Shown piece after piece: positions 22,668 to 24,334 of a stretch of 24,334 bases of DNA (the first letter of the stretch is position 1; the number at the start of each line of letters is the position of its first letter). A model generated the notes under the pieces. It saw nothing but the letters and a program-made list of their open reading frames with translations. It had not been told where the DNA came from and did not search any database. The translations under genes and the position numbers were made by a program. The DNA comes from CAMEON01 sp045643785 (GTDB taxonomy: Bacteria; Bacillota; Clostridia; Oscillospirales; CAG-272): contig JAZRFR010000259.1 of NCBI GenBank assembly GCA_045643785.1, positions 1 to 24,334 on the forward strand. The letters run 5' to 3'.

Positions 22668-23108
22668 ATGAAATTTCTCATCATCAACGGCCCCAATCTG
22701 AATATGTTTGGTCTCCGTGAGCCCGATATCTACGGCAAACAAGATTATGCCACCCTCTGCAATCTCTGTATAGAATGGTGCGCCGAGGCCGGGGTGGATT
22801 GCGAGATCTTCCAGTCCAATCACGAGGGTGTGATCGTGGACAAGATCCAGGAGGCCTACGGCAAAGTGGACGGTATTGTCATCAACCCCGCCGCCTACAC
22901 CCACACCAGCGTGGCCATTCTGGACGCCCTCAAGGCCGTGGGACTTCCCACGGTGGAGGTTCACATCTCCAAGATCAGCGAAAGGGAGGAGTTCCGTCGG
23001 ATCTCCTACGTCAGCTACTACGCATCCCGCACCATCGAGGGCATGGGATTTGAGGGCTACGGTGAGGCCATTCGCTGGCTGAAGCAGGAGATTGGTGCCT
23101 TACGCTGA
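22668..23108 (+). CDS. aroQ: 3-Dehydroquinate dehydratase, type II
   Basis: Dehydrates 3-dehydroquinate to 3-dehydroshikimate through the dodecameric type II mechanism. The 146-residue protein has the start INGPNLNMFGLREPDIYG with catalytic Tyr22, FQSNHEGVIVDKI, INPAAYTHTSVAI (Asn73, His79) and catalytic His99 in VEVHIS. The part after His99 reads KISEREEFRRIS, where many members have Asn directly after the Ser, a mild variation. It is the last gene of the aro unit; a GGAGG lies at 22650-22654. With AroB, AroE/K, AroA and AroC it completes DAHP to chorismate. Confidence 0.95.
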   Translation: MKFLIINGPNLNMFGLREPDIYGKQDYATLCNLCIEWCAEAGVDCEIFQSNHEGVIVDKIQEAYGKVDGIVINPAAYTHTSVAILDALKAVGLPTVEVHISKISEREEFRRISYVSYYASRTIEGMGFEGYGEAIRWLKQEIGALR

Positions 23109-23138
23109 ACCCATAATTTTATACCAATTCCCCGCCCG

Positions 23139-23170
23139 CGAGTGTATGTTGAGGCATCAGCATACACTCG
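23139..23170 (+). terminator. Hairpin after aroQ
   Basis: Perfect 10-bp stem CGAGTGTATG / CATACACTCG with a 12-base loop, 30 bases after the aroQ stop, followed by TTTCG only. It is a plausible but weak terminator. Further on, TTAGAAA/TTTCTAA (23218-23242) with outer GACAAT/ATTGTC (23205-23247) forms another imperfect hairpin. No gene is seen in 23109-23311. Confidence 0.55.
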
Positions 23171-23274
23171 TTTCGTTAAAAAACACCTTGAAATCCCACA
23201 AATTGACAATTTATTGTTTAGAAATAAACCTTGTGTTTCTAATTGTCGATTTTCGTCTACAATCCTGACAAAAG

Positions 23275-23309
23275 AAGGGCATCCGCATTCATGCAGATAC
23301 CCTTTTTTT
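23275..23309 (+). terminator. Terminator between the aro operon and the nucleotidyltransferase gene
   Basis: A stem of about 14 bp with two G-T wobbles on the RNA, from AAGGGCATC (23275) to GATACCCTT, closing on ATG/CAT, followed by seven T (23303-23309). It ends 3 bases before the stop of the convergent minus-strand gene and, read the other way, would also serve that gene. Confidence 0.85.
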
Positions 23310-23311
23310 GA

Positions 23312-23989
23312 TCATTCCCTTGGAATTGTATTTTCCCCTTGCTCGATCCATCTCTTTGCCCACCGAAACAGCGCCTCGGACATGGAATCGAATTCCACCG
23401 TCCCACCGTTTTTCAACGTTATAAAGGTATCAACGATCCCTCGGTCAACAGGCGAAACGCTCCCAAGCAGTTCCTTTTGATGTTTGATATATTCTCCCGT
23501 TTGCATGAAAGCAATGGCCTGCACCACGAAAGAAGCAGATTTATATAAGCCCCGCAGAATCTCCTCGCTCTGATCATGCAGCATATTATGCACACAACCG
23601 TGGTAGATATTGCACGCGCCGATCCTGATGGCGCGGTCAACGGCGTCGACGTCCAACAGGGGCAGCAGATCATCCAGACTTCCCTTGAGAGGTTTCGTAT
23701 CGTAGTAGAACTGGAACAGATCCGAAGGCTCCCAGTTCAGAAGCTCGCGTTTGCCCGAAAGAAACCCGCAGATCAGGTCTCTGTGGGGCAACGTGTCCAG
23801 CATGGAACCGTAAGCCTGTATATCCACGGCGGTCAGCTCGTCCAGGATCACCACCATGTCGATGTCGCTCCCGTCGGTGGCTTCCCCGCGGGCGTGGCTA
23901 CCTTGGAGGCCGATAAACCATACGCGGCCGGGAAAGGTTTCGTATAAGGAGTTTGTAAATTTGTCAAGCCAAGAAAAAATGTCAGTCAT
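23312..23989 (-). CDS. Nucleotidyltransferase-domain protein
   Basis: A 225-residue protein of the DNA-polymerase-beta-like nucleotidyltransferase superfamily. The catalytic signature is complete: GLQGSHARGEATDGSDIDMV, with Gly30-Ser31 and the metal-binding Asp42 and Asp44. The remaining part is mostly helical (about 100-225), with NWEPSDLFQFYYDTKPL in the middle, and resembles the helical halves of aminoglycoside- or HEPN-associated nucleotidyltransferases. The substrate is unknown; resistance, RNA modification and toxin-antitoxin roles are all conceivable, and no partner gene is adjacent. The start at 23989 has GGCGGTGA 5 bases before it; the upstream open frame overlaps the promoter. Composition is less GC-rich than the aro genes. 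Confidence 0.82.
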   Translation of the reverse strand: MTDIFSWLDKFTNSLYETFPGRVWFIGLQGSHARGEATDGSDIDMVVILDELTAVDIQAYGSMLDTLPHRDLICGFLSGKRELLNWEPSDLFQFYYDTKPLKGSLDDLLPLLDVDAVDRAIRIGACNIYHGCVHNMLHDQSEEILRGLYKSASFVVQAIAFMQTGEYIKHQKELLGSVSPVDRGIVDTFITLKNGGTVEFDSMSEALFRWAKRWIEQGENTIPRE

Positions 23990-24013
23990 TGTGTCACCGC
24001 CTTCCTTGAATGT

Positions 24014-24042
24014 ATTATACCATAAAATCAAACCGAAGTCAA
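24014..24042 (-). promoter_or_regulatory. Promoter of the nucleotidyltransferase gene
   Basis: Minus strand: TTGACT (24037-24042), 17-base spacer, TATAAT (24014-24019) with an extended TATGG. The start codon lies 24 bases downstream of the -10 box, giving a short leader. Confidence 0.85.
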
Positions 24043-24060
24043 GGTTCAATTCTCAAATAC

Positions 24061-24083
24061 CACTTTCAGGGATTCTGAACCCC
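24061..24083 (-). other. Degenerate copy of the tRNA-Lys 3' end
   Basis: This stretch matches the 3' part of the tRNA-Lys gene (24228-24250) in the same orientation: CAC(T/C)TTCAGGGATTC, then GAACCC after one extra T. It corresponds to the T-arm and acceptor strand. It lies about 140 bases beyond the tRNA 3' end and lacks the rest of a tRNA. Confidence 0.5.
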
Positions 24084-24131
24084 ACACGCGCTATAGGTTA
24101 CCGTTACCCCAAGTTACTATGCACGCGTTTT

Positions 24132-24152
24132 GCCAAGGGCAGAGCCCTTGGC
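24132..24152. repeat. GC-rich hairpin fragment of the intergenic repeat family
   Basis: GCCAAGGGC / GCCCTTGGC, 9-bp perfect stem with loop AGA. It equals the second hairpin of the units at 3195-3213 and 14646-14663 and is followed by a GGGGTT stretch; the first hairpin is absent. Confidence 0.6.
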
Positions 24153-24180
24153 GGGGTTCATCATCGTAAAGAAACATCTA

Positions 24181-24222
24181 TAAAACAAAACAGACCACCA
24201 TACGGTGGTCTGTTCTGTTTTA
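24181..24222 (-). terminator. Terminator of tRNA-Lys
   Basis: A 19-bp stem with one mismatch (24181-24199 with 24204-24222), core AACAGACCACC / GGTGGTCTGTT and a 4-base loop, beginning directly after the encoded CCA and ending in a T-rich run on the minus strand. Confidence 0.88.
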
Positions 24223-24298
24223 TGGTGCACCTTCAGGGATTCGAACCCGGGACCCACTGATTAAGAGTCAGTTGCTCTACCAACTGAGCTAAAGGTGC
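24223..24298 (-). tRNA. tRNA-Lys (anticodon CTT)
   Basis: The 76-base minus-strand sequence folds as a full cloverleaf: acceptor GCACCTT/AAGGTGC, D-arm GCTC/GAGC with AGTTGGTA loop, anticodon stem ACTGA/TCAGT with loop CTCTTAA (anticodon CTT, reading AAG), T-loop GGTTCGAATCC, discriminator A and encoded CCA. It reads lysine codons. A terminator follows immediately. No promoter can be judged because the upstream side is a near-palindromic duplicate of the tRNA 5' end and then the window ends. Confidence 0.96.
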
Positions 24299-24304
24299 GA
24301 TTGA

Positions 24305-24325
24305 ACCTTTAGCTCAGTTGGTAGA
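24305..24325 (+). other. Inverted partial copy of the tRNA-Lys 5' end
   Basis: These 21 bases are the exact inverted copy of 24276-24296 (the acceptor strand, from its third base, plus D-arm of tRNA-Lys), separated by only 8 bases. The next bases break the D-stem (GACC instead of GAGC), so this is not an intact second tRNA. It may be an assembly foldback, a tRNA remnant, or the start of a diverged tRNA cut by the window end. Confidence 0.6.
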
Positions 24326-24334
24326 CCATCATGA

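Overview
The window looks like a chromosomal segment of an uncultured, probably gut-associated, low-oxygen Bacillota of class Clostridia. This rests on GC-rich coding sequence with strong GGAGG-type ribosome sites, TTGACA/TTGCAT-17-TATAAT promoters (often with an extended TGTGGTATAAT form), a CIRCE operator before groESL, a CCA-encoding tRNA, a clostridial short ArgC, a type II dehydroquinase, and a P-loop protein of a family seen mainly in spore-forming Firmicutes. Taxonomy below class is not supported by anything seen here. No plasmid, phage, transposase or CRISPR gene is present.

Layout. 1-1540: intergenic repeat and uxaC (uronate isomerase). 1541-1950: non-coding, two near-identical terminators flanking a hairpin element with 22-bp arms. 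1951-6546 (minus): argC-argJ-argB-argD, the acetylated route from acetylglutamate to ornithine, with repeat elements inserted on both sides of argB. A TGCAT-rich operator-like site lies just after the argC promoter. 6767-9146 (plus): a two-gene unit of a GHL10-type lipoprotein and an unrecognised coiled-coil membrane protein, closed by a strong terminator. 9381-11852 (minus): an AGCS amino-acid:cation symporter and a PRK06851-like ATPase. 11862-12530: gene-free, largely an island of consecutive perfect palindromes. 12532-14631: groES-groEL under CIRCE control. 14745-15036: a small AT-rich zinc-ribbon gene. 15180-16523 (minus): gdhA. 16823-23108 (plus): aroB-aroA-aroC-(unknown gene)-aroE/aroK fusion-aroQ. 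23312-23989 (minus): nucleotidyltransferase. 24223-24298 (minus): tRNA-Lys(CTT), with a foldback-like partial copy at the window end.

How it fits together: the aro operon carries every step from DAHP to chorismate except DAHP synthase itself, with shikimate dehydrogenase and shikimate kinase joined in one polypeptide and one unrecognised protein encoded inside the unit. GdhA makes glutamate, the precursor of the arg cluster. UxaC points to use of pectin- or glucuronate-derived sugars.

The most unusual feature is not a gene. It is a family of mosaic intergenic repeats, seen at 1-187, 3124-3213, 4107-4366, 9155-9383, 14644-14712, 15115-15162 and as fragments elsewhere. Each full unit has a roughly 14-bp hairpin and a second GC-rich hairpin, and arm sequences differ between copies while remaining perfectly paired. 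Two copies form an inverted repeat around a 5-kb block. The second is the palindrome island upstream of groESL.
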